This document shows, piece after piece, positions 16,977 to 24,627 of a stretch of DNA of 64,000 nt. The stretch covers positions 1 through 64,000 of the forward strand of contig CANMFL010000002.1 of assembly GCA_947497185.1 (NCBI GenBank). The letters are read 5' to 3'. Source of the DNA: an uncultured Paracoccaceae bacterium. GTDB lineage: Bacteria > Pseudomonadota > Alphaproteobacteria > Rhodobacterales > Rhodobacteraceae. Position numbers and translations under genes: made by a program. Under the pieces are notes generated by a model. The model had not been told where the DNA came from and did not search any database. It was given only the letters and a program-made list of their open reading frames with translations. Every line of letters starts with the position of its first letter. The stretch's first letter is position 1.

Positions 16977-17980
16977 CAAGCGGCCTCGCAATAGAAGCCT
17001 GCGGCATGACAACCGCGATTGGCCTAAATGCGCCAGCTTCTGCGGCGGCACAACGTGCGCGATTGTCAAATTTTGAAGAAACCCATTTTATTTCGCATGA
17101 CGGCAAATGGATGATCGGTGCGGAAGTCCCGCTTGATCCGCCCAAACGTGGCCGTGCGCGGCTGCAATCGCTTTTGGAAGGGCCGTTGCGCGAATGTTAT
17201 GCTGCGCTGGGTGATGTCGATCCAAAAGACGTGCCTGTGCTGCTTTGCGTCGCTGAAGGGGACCGGCCCGGAAGGTTAGTAGGCGTCGATACTAGCCTGT
17301 TACACGACACCTTGAATGCCATAGGCCAGCCGATCCACACAGACAGCGCCGTGATCACCTATGGCCGTGTTGGGGGAATTGTGGCCCTGCGTGACGCCCG
17401 TGATCTAATGAAAAAAGGCGCGAAAAAGGTAATCGTCGCAGGTGTCGACAGCTACCTGATTGCGGGGACCTTGGCGCATTATGACGCCGACGACAGGGTG
17501 CTGACGGAAACAAACTCTAACGGCTTTCCAGCGGGCGAGGGGGCGGCGGCGGTACTGCTTGGTCGCGATGGTGCATTCCAGCTGCTCGGCCTCGGATTTG
17601 GTCGTGAACCCGCGCATATCACGTCAGGTGAGCCCACGCGAGCCGACGGTCTCGTCGCTGCGATGCGTGAAGCACTGGGTGAGGCAGGGATCGACTTTAG
17701 CGAGGTCGATTACCGGATGTCTGATCTGAATGGCGAACAGTATTATTTCAAAGAGGCAGCGCTCGCGATGACCCGCGTTTTGCGCAAGCGTATCGATCAA
17801 ATGGACCTGTGGAACCCTGCCAGCGAATTTGGCTACACTGGTGCCGCGAGTATGCCGCTGATGCTTGGATTGGGCTTGATCGCAGGGCAAAAACGCTACG
17901 CGCCGGGCCGAACGGTAATCATGCAAACGTCGGACGACGACGGGCGACGCGGCACCGCGATTTTCAGAATGGAAGGGTAG
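16973..17980 (+). CDS. Ketosynthase/thiolase-fold protein lacking catalytic residues, T6SS-associated
   Basis: 335 residues with the outline of a beta-ketoacyl synthase: GMTTAIGLNAPAS at the N-terminus, IVAGVDSYL at 154-162 (the GG-D strand), and NGFPAGEGAAAVLL at 183-196, equal to the GF-GEGAG block. The catalytic residues do not line up. The Cys nucleophile position falls in VITYGRVGG (127-135) with no Cys. The first His motif (HGTxT) reads MSDLNGE (249-255). The Lys/His region reads NPASEFGYTGAAS (281-293) with Tyr for His. It is therefore probably a non-enzymatic scaffold. The start is set by the ATGA overlap with the DUF2169 gene. Annotated relatives sit in T6SS loci, from memory. Confidence 0.8.
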   Translation: MTSGLAIEACGMTTAIGLNAPASAAAQRARLSNFEETHFISHDGKWMIGAEVPLDPPKRGRARLQSLLEGPLRECYAALGDVDPKDVPVLLCVAEGDRPGRLVGVDTSLLHDTLNAIGQPIHTDSAVITYGRVGGIVALRDARDLMKKGAKKVIVAGVDSYLIAGTLAHYDADDRVLTETNSNGFPAGEGAAAVLLGRDGAFQLLGLGFGREPAHITSGEPTRADGLVAAMREALGEAGIDFSEVDYRMSDLNGEQYYFKEAALAMTRVLRKRIDQMDLWNPASEFGYTGAASMPLMLGLGLIAGQKRYAPGRTVIMQTSDDDGRRGTAIFRMEG

Positions 17981-17983
17981 GTC

Positions 17984-19297
17984 ATGGGCAATGATGTCTT
18001 TGCGAACGGACGAGAATTGTCGTGCAAAGCGGGCAGCGGCAAGTCGATCTGCGCCTTCCCTGACGTCTGCTTCACACCGCCACAAACCCCAGCAACACCG
18101 CCCGGTGTACCAATTCCATATCCCAATACGGGCATGTCCAGCGATACGTCCAGAGGCAGCCGCGATGTGAAAATCACCAAAAAAGAGGTGATGTTAAAGA
18201 ACAAAAGCATGTTCAAGAAAAGCGTCGGTGATCAAGCAGGATGCGCGCCGAAAAAAGGCGTCGTGACCAGCCAAACGGGGGGGAAGGTCTACTTTAATTC
18301 GTGGTCAATGGACGTGAAGATCGAAGGCGAAAACGCTGTGCGGCATCTAGATTTGACGACACACAACCACGGCAGCGTGCCGGGGAATACACCGACATGG
18401 CCGTTTATTGATAGTATGGCGAGTGGGGCATTCAAAGACGGTGACCCCTGCAAAGAAGACATCATCAAGGAACAAGAAGCCTGTGCGGATTATCAGCCCT
18501 ACGGCGACAAGGACGTATGCGCGGCGGTCATATACAACGGTGACGGTCGTAAAATGACCCAGGATCAAGCAAAAGGTTTAATGGCTGATGCTTCTTCCGA
18601 CACAGCACTTTCTGCAAAATCCGACACGTACCATTTCAAACATGATGGATCGGCAACCGACACAAGTAGTCCACCACCAGACGCATCAAGTGCTGGAAAT
18701 TGTCTAACTGCACGCACCTGCCAACTCGTTCCATATGAACCAGAACCCGGGACTGCTGGATGTTGTCGATCACAAACGCCACACCATCTCGTTGAGGCCG
18801 CATCATTTTTCACGAAGAAACGCGGAAAGGCCAAAGGCGAGCAATCACAACTCTTGAGCGTGGGGTACAAAGACGAAGAAAACCAATATCGTACCGATGA
18901 TGCACCTTCAATTTGTGCATTTGGCCCAAACCCGTGGCGCGGAAGCCATGGCCAGTTGCATACTATTCAGGGTCACCTCAACAAGATGGACCGTTCAGAG
19001 GCAAGAGAACCTATGCCGATGGTCCAGAAAGAAGGGCAGCCAAAGAAATTCTCGAACCAGCATACGATTCCGTACGGTACTGCACGCGACAACGGCATTT
19101 TGGCGGCACAAGAGGTCAATCCAAAGGCCAATTGCGATCCAGAGTGCCAGAAGGCGCAACTTGATGCTTATCATAAAGACAAGCTCGGCGTCGAAGATGA
19201 CACCAAAATCAAATCTTATGCGACCGGACGCATCAAAGACGAAAACTACAACCAAGTTATCGCAGATCTCACTTCTGACGATGGTGATATTGGCTAG
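17984..19297 (+). CDS. PAAR-like DUF4150 protein with C-terminal predicted HNH-type nuclease (T6SS effector)
   Basis: 437 residues. Residues 1-150 are a DUF4150 PAAR-like tip (MGNDVFANGRELSCKAGSGK, FPDVCFTPPQTPATPPGVP, PYPNTG), which caps the VgrG needle. A middle section (about 150-240) is poorly conserved. Residues 255-335 look like a GHH2-type HNH/endonuclease VII toxin: CCRSQTPHHLVEAASF with His 267-268, then APSICAFGPN and GSHGQLHTIQGH with His 322, 326 and 331. It would be carried into a rival cell on the spike and cut nucleic acid. Many Cys residues may bind zinc. The next gene is the likely immunity gene. The nuclease assignment rests on motif reading alone. Confidence 0.82.
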   Translation: MGNDVFANGRELSCKAGSGKSICAFPDVCFTPPQTPATPPGVPIPYPNTGMSSDTSRGSRDVKITKKEVMLKNKSMFKKSVGDQAGCAPKKGVVTSQTGGKVYFNSWSMDVKIEGENAVRHLDLTTHNHGSVPGNTPTWPFIDSMASGAFKDGDPCKEDIIKEQEACADYQPYGDKDVCAAVIYNGDGRKMTQDQAKGLMADASSDTALSAKSDTYHFKHDGSATDTSSPPPDASSAGNCLTARTCQLVPYEPEPGTAGCCRSQTPHHLVEAASFFTKKRGKAKGEQSQLLSVGYKDEENQYRTDDAPSICAFGPNPWRGSHGQLHTIQGHLNKMDRSEAREPMPMVQKEGQPKKFSNQHTIPYGTARDNGILAAQEVNPKANCDPECQKAQLDAYHKDKLGVEDDTKIKSYATGRIKDENYNQVIADLTSDDGDIG

Positions 19298-19313
19298 AAC
19301 CTAGGATAATATA

Positions 19314-20213
19314 ATGGATTTGGATCACTACACGTTTTTGTCGGGTGTGGAACTAGAGTGCGGAACGTTACTTTTTTCAGCGCAGGACACCAACCTCGAT
19401 ATTGATGATGCCCCGCATACAATATTCTTACAACGCAACCCTATGAACGAATGGTCGCGGCGTGCCCACACACGATGGTTAACGGCCGGCGTTTCGAAAA
19501 CCCCGGACAATGACGGTTTGAGTGTCATCAATTCATGGGGCCGCAACGTTGAATTGATGCGGGACAAAAACGGAAAGTCTGATATTTTCCCCGAAGTTGA
19601 TAGTGGGCAAGAAACCCCTTGGACAGTGAGGTTCTGCAAATCAATCGACGGTGTGTCCTATGCTGGCGGAACGGGCAGACATCTTTGTCGCAAAGTGGCC
19701 GGCTCTTGGGAACCTCTTGGCCCGGCGGCAATGCAAGAGGGCCCGCAGCCCGCTAGTTTCGACGGAATAACTGGATTCAACGCAAGCGAGTTGTACGCTT
19801 TTGGATGGCGGTCGGTAACATGGAGCAACCATTCCGGCGACTGGGAGCAGGTCGAGATGCCAACAAATGTTATCCTGACCGATGGGGACATTTTTCAGGA
19901 TAAAATTTACATTGGCGGTCAAATCGGCACCATTCTTGAAGGCCGCGGGGCGGATTGGATCATCATCGAAAATGAGATTCTAGAGCAAGATATTTGGTCA
20001 GTCTGCGCATTTCAGGATGCTGTCTATTTTTCCTGCATGTTTGGTATTTTGCGGCTCAAGGATGGCGAATTAGAACTCTTCAAGCAACTTGGCCCCGATA
20101 TGCGCACAGCGATGTCGCTATTTGTCGGCCCAAGCGGCCTGTGGTCTGTCGGGGCGTCTGACATTGTACTGTTTGACGGGACCGATTGGCACACAATAGC
20201 GCAATCAGATTAG
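19314..20213 (+). CDS. Putative immunity protein to the adjacent nuclease effector
   Basis: 299 residues with no recognised family. Repeated blocks ending in short W/G strands (SYAGGTGRHLCRKVAGSWEP, LYAFGWRSVTWSNHSGDWEQ, IYIGGQIGTILEGRGADWII, LWSVGASDIVLFDGTDWH) suggest a beta-propeller of about six blades. There is no signal peptide, so it is cytoplasmic. It lies 16 bases after the DUF4150-nuclease gene and before DUF6484. That is the usual position of an immunity gene, and a nuclease acting in the cytoplasm needs a cytoplasmic antidote. Function is inferred from position only. A tip-associated accessory role is the alternative. Confidence 0.55.
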   Translation: MDLDHYTFLSGVELECGTLLFSAQDTNLDIDDAPHTIFLQRNPMNEWSRRAHTRWLTAGVSKTPDNDGLSVINSWGRNVELMRDKNGKSDIFPEVDSGQETPWTVRFCKSIDGVSYAGGTGRHLCRKVAGSWEPLGPAAMQEGPQPASFDGITGFNASELYAFGWRSVTWSNHSGDWEQVEMPTNVILTDGDIFQDKIYIGGQIGTILEGRGADWIIIENEILEQDIWSVCAFQDAVYFSCMFGILRLKDGELELFKQLGPDMRTAMSLFVGPSGLWSVGASDIVLFDGTDWHTIAQSD

Positions 20214-20223
20214 GAGTAAGACC

Positions 20224-20718
20224 ATGAACGCAAACGACGTGGAAATTGGTGATGCGAAGCTCGACGGTGTTGTGATTGGCATGGTCATGGATGTGACAAA
20301 GGGCGGGGCTATTCAGGTCGTCTTTCCGGGCAATCCGCAGGACGAAGCTATCCGTGCGCGCGCCACGGTCCCCCTATCCACGCGCGATATTGGGGCTGAG
20401 GTTGCGCTCATTTTTGAAGGTGGTAACCCGACGTCCCCGATCATCGTCGGTCGCCTCTTACGGCCTGGTGATGGGGTGAATGACCCTGATGATGGCACCA
20501 CAGAGATCGATTTGGCCCCCGCGCCGATGACGGTAAGCGTTGATAATGGCGCGGACGAGATCGTTGATATCGCTGGCAAAGAGCAGGTGGTTATCCGCTG
20601 TGGTCGTGCGAGTATCACGCTAACCAAGGCGGGGAAAATCTTGCTACGTGGCGCTTATATATCGAGCAGATCAACGGGGGCAAACCGGATCAAGGGTGGC
20701 TCTATCCACTTGAATTAA
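20224..20718 (+). CDS. DUF6484 domain-containing T6SS accessory protein
   Basis: 164 residues. The N-terminal half (LDGVVIGMVMDVTKGGAI, VVFPGNP, ARATVPLSTRDIGAEVALIF, PIIVGRL) is an OB-like beta domain that recalls the gp5/VgrG core, as in DUF6484. The C-terminal half (QVVIRCGRASITLTKAGKIL, then GGSIHLN) resembles the start of a beta-helix. It is found with DUF2169, DUF4150 and TIGR02270 genes in T6SS accessory loci. It may help to assemble or stabilise the spike. It is 10 bases after the putative immunity gene and 2 before the next gene. Confidence 0.78.
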   Translation: MNANDVEIGDAKLDGVVIGMVMDVTKGGAIQVVFPGNPQDEAIRARATVPLSTRDIGAEVALIFEGGNPTSPIIVGRLLRPGDGVNDPDDGTTEIDLAPAPMTVSVDNGADEIVDIAGKEQVVIRCGRASITLTKAGKILLRGAYISSRSTGANRIKGGSIHLN

Positions 20719-20720
20719 CC

Positions 20721-21950
20721 ATGGCGCATATTCCGATCATTTTGACCCAACACGCTGAAGACGCTGCCGTATTATGGGAGCGGCGCAGGCGCGCCGTCGA
20801 TGCCCCGCATTATAATACGATGTATTTGGCACGGCTCGATGAGCAGCTCGAAGCGCATCTTGATGGTTTGCGGATCGCGGGTGCTGCTGGCTGGGAAGAG
20901 GCTGTCGCGGCATTCAACGAGATCGGCGGTGGCGGTGAGATGTTCACGCTTTCGACATTGGCATTCGGTCAAGATGATCCATCGTTGATCCAGTCTGTGA
21001 TTGAACTGATCAAGGCCGATCCGAACGCATTTCTAGGCCCTGCGGCGTCTGGAATTGGTTGGTTACACCAGTCCAAATTATCCGGCAAAGTCAGCCCGCT
21101 GTTGCTGTCCGATGACCTGATCGCGCGCGCGCTGGGCGTGGGTGGATGTGCATTGCACCGTGTCGATCCGCGCAAACAACTGGTGGTCTTTCTAGCCGAT
21201 CCCCCCGGCGTTAAACGTCGTGCCGTCCGTTTGGCGGGCGAGATCGGGCGCGCGGGATTATTGCCGCGTATTCAAGAGCTTCGTCATGATACAGATGCCG
21301 AAACGGCGTATTGGGCGACGTGGACAGCTGTCTTGCTAGGGGATCGCGGCGAGGCGCTGGACCAGCTTTTAAAGATAGCGACAGGCGGCAGCGCGAAGGC
21401 ACAGGATGCCTTGCGGGTGGCCTTGCCTGCGATGGGATTTGAGGCGGGCTGCAACTGGTTAAATGCGCAACCGGTCGAGGCTACGACAACAAAAATTGCC
21501 GGTTACGGCATCTTGGGTGATGCAGGTGCCGTGCCATGGTTAATCGAACAGATGGCGGATGACGAACTGGCGCAGATCGCGGGCGAAAGCTACGCATTGA
21601 TCACAGGCGCTGACCTCGAAGAAGACGATCTTGACAGAGACATCCCTGAGGGCGCTCCGGACGGCCCGAATGATGATCCGACGGACGACGATGTGGATTT
21701 GGACGCGAACGAAAATCTTGCATGGGCATCAGCCGATCACGTGGCAGGCCATTGGCGCGGAATCCGCGGGCGATTTGGCTCGGGCTCGTATATTTTGGGA
21801 CGTCCTGCAGGCATGGACACGTGGCGTGACTGCTTTGCGATCGGATATCAGAGACAACGCAGGGTTGCGTCGGTTTGGTTGGCGGTCAGCGATCCAGCGG
21901 CACCTTTAGCAAACTGGAAAGCTCCGGTTTTCCGGTCTTGGCCAGGTTAA
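20721..21950 (+). CDS. TIGR02270 family protein, T6SS-associated, HEAT-repeat-like
   Basis: 409 residues. The start (HAEDAAVLWERRRRAVDAPH, LARLDEQLEAHLDGLRIAG) is characteristic of the TIGR02270 family found in T6SS accessory loci. Repeating helical pairs (about 50-290) with A-L-G patterns suggest an alpha-solenoid of HEAT type. An acidic linker at about 300-330 (EEDDLDRDIPEG, then DDPTDDDVDLD) precedes a C-terminal part (ASADHVAGHW, then FIA-type GRPAGMDTWRD). It is the last gene of the T6SS run. Role unknown; a scaffold for effector loading is plausible. Confidence 0.8.
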   Translation: MAHIPIILTQHAEDAAVLWERRRRAVDAPHYNTMYLARLDEQLEAHLDGLRIAGAAGWEEAVAAFNEIGGGGEMFTLSTLAFGQDDPSLIQSVIELIKADPNAFLGPAASGIGWLHQSKLSGKVSPLLLSDDLIARALGVGGCALHRVDPRKQLVVFLADPPGVKRRAVRLAGEIGRAGLLPRIQELRHDTDAETAYWATWTAVLLGDRGEALDQLLKIATGGSAKAQDALRVALPAMGFEAGCNWLNAQPVEATTTKIAGYGILGDAGAVPWLIEQMADDELAQIAGESYALITGADLEEDDLDRDIPEGAPDGPNDDPTDDDVDLDANENLAWASADHVAGHWRGIRGRFGSGSYILGRPAGMDTWRDCFAIGYQRQRRVASVWLAVSDPAAPLANWKAPVFRSWPG

Positions 21951-22078
21951 CCCCTCAAATACAACGAGTATCGACGAAAACTTGCGGAATTTAAAACATC
22001 ATGCAAGTCTGAACCGTACATTGTGTAAATTTGCTATCGGACAGCGATGCGCTGATGGTTTGTAAGTGGGGACAACTT

Positions 22079-23692
22079 ATGGAAGACCCAAACACCGAAA
22101 ATGGTGAAATAGAAACTGACTTTGAAGTCGGACAAGACAACATCGACGGGAACCTCGGACCACTTGGGTTCGATATTCACAATCCGGTTTTCGTGATATC
22201 CGGTCTCACCGCCGTCATCTTCGTTATCCTGACACTTATCTTTCCCGATCAAGCGGGGGCCGTGTTCGCGGCTGTGCGTGATTTCTCGATCACCAAGCTT
22301 GATTGGTTCTTTATGATTATCGTGAATATATTCGTGATATTCTGTCTTTTCTTAATATGTCACCCGATGTCCAAAGTGCGTTTGGGCGGTCCGGATGCCG
22401 TTCCTGAATATTCCTACACTGCGTGGTTCGCGATGCTTTTCGCGGCTGGTATGGGGATTGGCCTGCTGTTCTTTGGCGTGCTCGAACCCGTCTATCATAT
22501 GAACGTATCGGGACCATTGGGCGTGGCGTCGCCTATTGCCGCGGACGGCAGTATCATCGCCGAAAACGTGGATGCCGCCCGTCGTATGGGGCTTGCCGCG
22601 ACGTTCTACCACTGGGGTTTGCACGGTTGGGCGGTCTACGCGATCATGGCCTTAGCGCTTGCGTTCTTCACTTACAACAAGGGTCTACCGTTCTCGATCC
22701 GCTCTTGTTTCTACCCGATCTTGGGGGATCGCGTCTGGGGCTGGTGGGGGCACTGCATTGATATTCTCGCGGTTTTTGCCACGCTGTTCGGTCTCGCGAC
22801 GTCGCTTGGATTGGGCGCACAGCAAGCCAACGCTGGCTTCAACTTTGCCTTTGGCCTGCCGATTTCGACCAATGCGCAAGTGATCATCATCCTGCTGGTC
22901 ACGGCGGTCGCACTTGTATCGGTTTACCGTGGTTTGGACGGGGGCGTGAAAATCCTCTCTGAAGTCAACATGGTTCTCGCGGTCCTGTTCTTCTTATTTG
23001 TTCTGCTGGTCGGGCCGACTTTGGTCGGGTTGAGTGGGTTCTGGGACGGGCTTGTGGCCTACACCAAAGAACTCATTCCGCTTTCCATGCCGTTTGGCCG
23101 CGAGGACGACGCATATCGCGAAAGCTGGACTGCGTTTTATTGGGCATGGTGGGTGTCGTGGGCACCGTTCGTGGGCATGTTCATTGCTCGCGTGTCCAAA
23201 GGCCGCTCAATTCGCGAATTCTTGATCTGCGTGCTGATCATACCATCGTTAATCATTTTTCTCTGGATGGGCGTCTTTGGCGGGATCGCGATTGATCAAA
23301 TCGTGACAAGTCCGGAAACCTCGCTTGTCAAAGCGAACGTGGTCGACAGCTATTCGCCCGAGTTGTCCTTGTTTGGGATGCTTAACGAGTTGCCGTTTAC
23401 CAAGATTGCATCGACCATCGCGATCTTTCTGGCGCTGGTGTTCTTTGTCACATCGTCGGATTCAGGGTCACTGGTTGTTGATACGATCACGGCAGGCGGC
23501 AAGATCGACGCCCCTGTGCCACAGCGGATATTCTGGTGCATCGTCGAGGGGCTGATCGCCATCGTGCTCTTGATTGGCGGTGGGTTATCGGCCTTGCAAG
23601 CAGGGGTCACGGCGACTGGACTTCCGTTCTCGGTGCTGATGTTGGTGATGTGTTACACCATCTTTAAAGGCCTCAAGAATGAACCGAGATAA
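22079..23692 (+). CDS. BCCT family transporter (betaine/choline/carnitine type)
   Basis: 537 residues with twelve hydrophobic segments. The family signature around the eighth segment is clear: AFYWAWWVSWAPFVGMFIAR and SKGRSIREF. The segment GMGIGLLFFGVLEPVYH holds the Gly-rich substrate helix. These carriers import quaternary ammonium compounds or dimethylsulfoniopropionate with sodium or protons. The N-terminal tail is acidic, which may sense osmolarity. The start at 22079 is chosen over a TTG 48 bases upstream because of the MEDPN reading and GGGGAC before it. A terminator follows 26 bases after the stop. Confidence 0.92.
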   Translation: MEDPNTENGEIETDFEVGQDNIDGNLGPLGFDIHNPVFVISGLTAVIFVILTLIFPDQAGAVFAAVRDFSITKLDWFFMIIVNIFVIFCLFLICHPMSKVRLGGPDAVPEYSYTAWFAMLFAAGMGIGLLFFGVLEPVYHMNVSGPLGVASPIAADGSIIAENVDAARRMGLAATFYHWGLHGWAVYAIMALALAFFTYNKGLPFSIRSCFYPILGDRVWGWWGHCIDILAVFATLFGLATSLGLGAQQANAGFNFAFGLPISTNAQVIIILLVTAVALVSVYRGLDGGVKILSEVNMVLAVLFFLFVLLVGPTLVGLSGFWDGLVAYTKELIPLSMPFGREDDAYRESWTAFYWAWWVSWAPFVGMFIARVSKGRSIREFLICVLIIPSLIIFLWMGVFGGIAIDQIVTSPETSLVKANVVDSYSPELSLFGMLNELPFTKIASTIAIFLALVFFVTSSDSGSLVVDTITAGGKIDAPVPQRIFWCIVEGLIAIVLLIGGGLSALQAGVTATGLPFSVLMLVMCYTIFKGLKNEPR

Positions 23693-23718
23693 GCCGCGTG
23701 GGCCACACGATAAAACTG

Positions 23719-23750
23719 AAAATGCCCGTCACTTTGGCGGGCATTTTTTA
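23719..23750 (+). terminator. Rho-independent terminator of the BCCT gene
   Basis: AAAATGCCCG pairs perfectly with CGGGCATTTT across a nine-base loop and runs into six T. It lies 26 bases after the BCCT stop codon and 98 bases before the next start, so it separates two transcription units. Confidence 0.9.
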
Positions 23751-23847
23751 TGATATCGAGACATTATTTTGGCTCGAATTTTTTGCGGAAACTTTGACTA
23801 CACGCCACCCTGCCGTCATAATTTTTACAGCTGGGGAGGAGCATACG

Positions 23848-24531
23848 ATGAGTTCAGAAAATCAAAAGAAACGCAAAGACCTCAATGCCGCCGAGATAGG
23901 CGCGCTGGCCCACCTATATCGGGCCGAGGTGTACCGTTCGACGATCTGGCGCACGCGGTTGGACACGACCACCAACTGGGCGGTTGTGACGTTAGGGATC
24001 GCATTGTCGATTACATTTGCCGCGCCCACTGCATCGGCTTTACCGCTCGTGCTTGTCGGGGTTTTGTTGCTTTTCTTCATGACGATGGAGGCCCGCCGCT
24101 ATCGCTTTTTCAATGTCTGGCGGGCGCGGTGTCGCTGGATGGAAACCCATTTTTACGCCCCGATGCTGCACGACGGCGACCTGCATCTTGAGGAAAACTG
24201 GCAGCAAACTCTAGCCGAAGATTATTGGCGGCCAAAGTACCACGTCAGCATGATGGTCTCGATTGGACGACGTGTGCGTAGCACCTACCTATGGATTCTT
24301 CTGATCCAAGCCCTGGCGTATCTGAGCAAACTCATCGTGCATCCCGAACCCGCGAAATCCGTGGCCGACGTTTTAACCAGGGCAGATGTTGGTCCGGTTC
24401 CGGGTATCTTTGTCGTCATATCTGGCCTTTTTTATATTCTCGCGTTGCTCACCATCGCGATCTGGAGCTTCGATCACGACCGCAAGCGTTCAATCCGTGG
24501 GGATCGCAGTAGCGGCAGCAGTATGGGGTAG
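23848..24531 (+). CDS. DUF2270 family membrane protein
   Basis: 227 residues from the ATG at 23848, which follows GGGGAGGA by nine bases. The family core is present: LAHLYRAEVYRSTIWRTRLD, WAVVT, RRYRFFNVWRAR, RWMETHFYAP. Two close hydrophobic segments stand at about 45-85 and further ones at about 145-160 and 190-215. Function is unknown; the family is widespread in Proteobacteria. A longer frame upstream crosses the terminator and is not credible. It stands between a terminator and tex. Confidence 0.85.
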   Translation: MSSENQKKRKDLNAAEIGALAHLYRAEVYRSTIWRTRLDTTTNWAVVTLGIALSITFAAPTASALPLVLVGVLLLFFMTMEARRYRFFNVWRARCRWMETHFYAPMLHDGDLHLEENWQQTLAEDYWRPKYHVSMMVSIGRRVRSTYLWILLIQALAYLSKLIVHPEPAKSVADVLTRADVGPVPGIFVVISGLFYILALLTIAIWSFDHDRKRSIRGDRSSGSSMG

Positions 24532-24627
24532 GGGAATTACCAAACCCTGCCAATTGAAAAAACGAACACTTGGCCCCGTATCACAGGGGCGCTATGACGG
24601 GCTTCCAAGTATCGCAAGGAGCCGATA

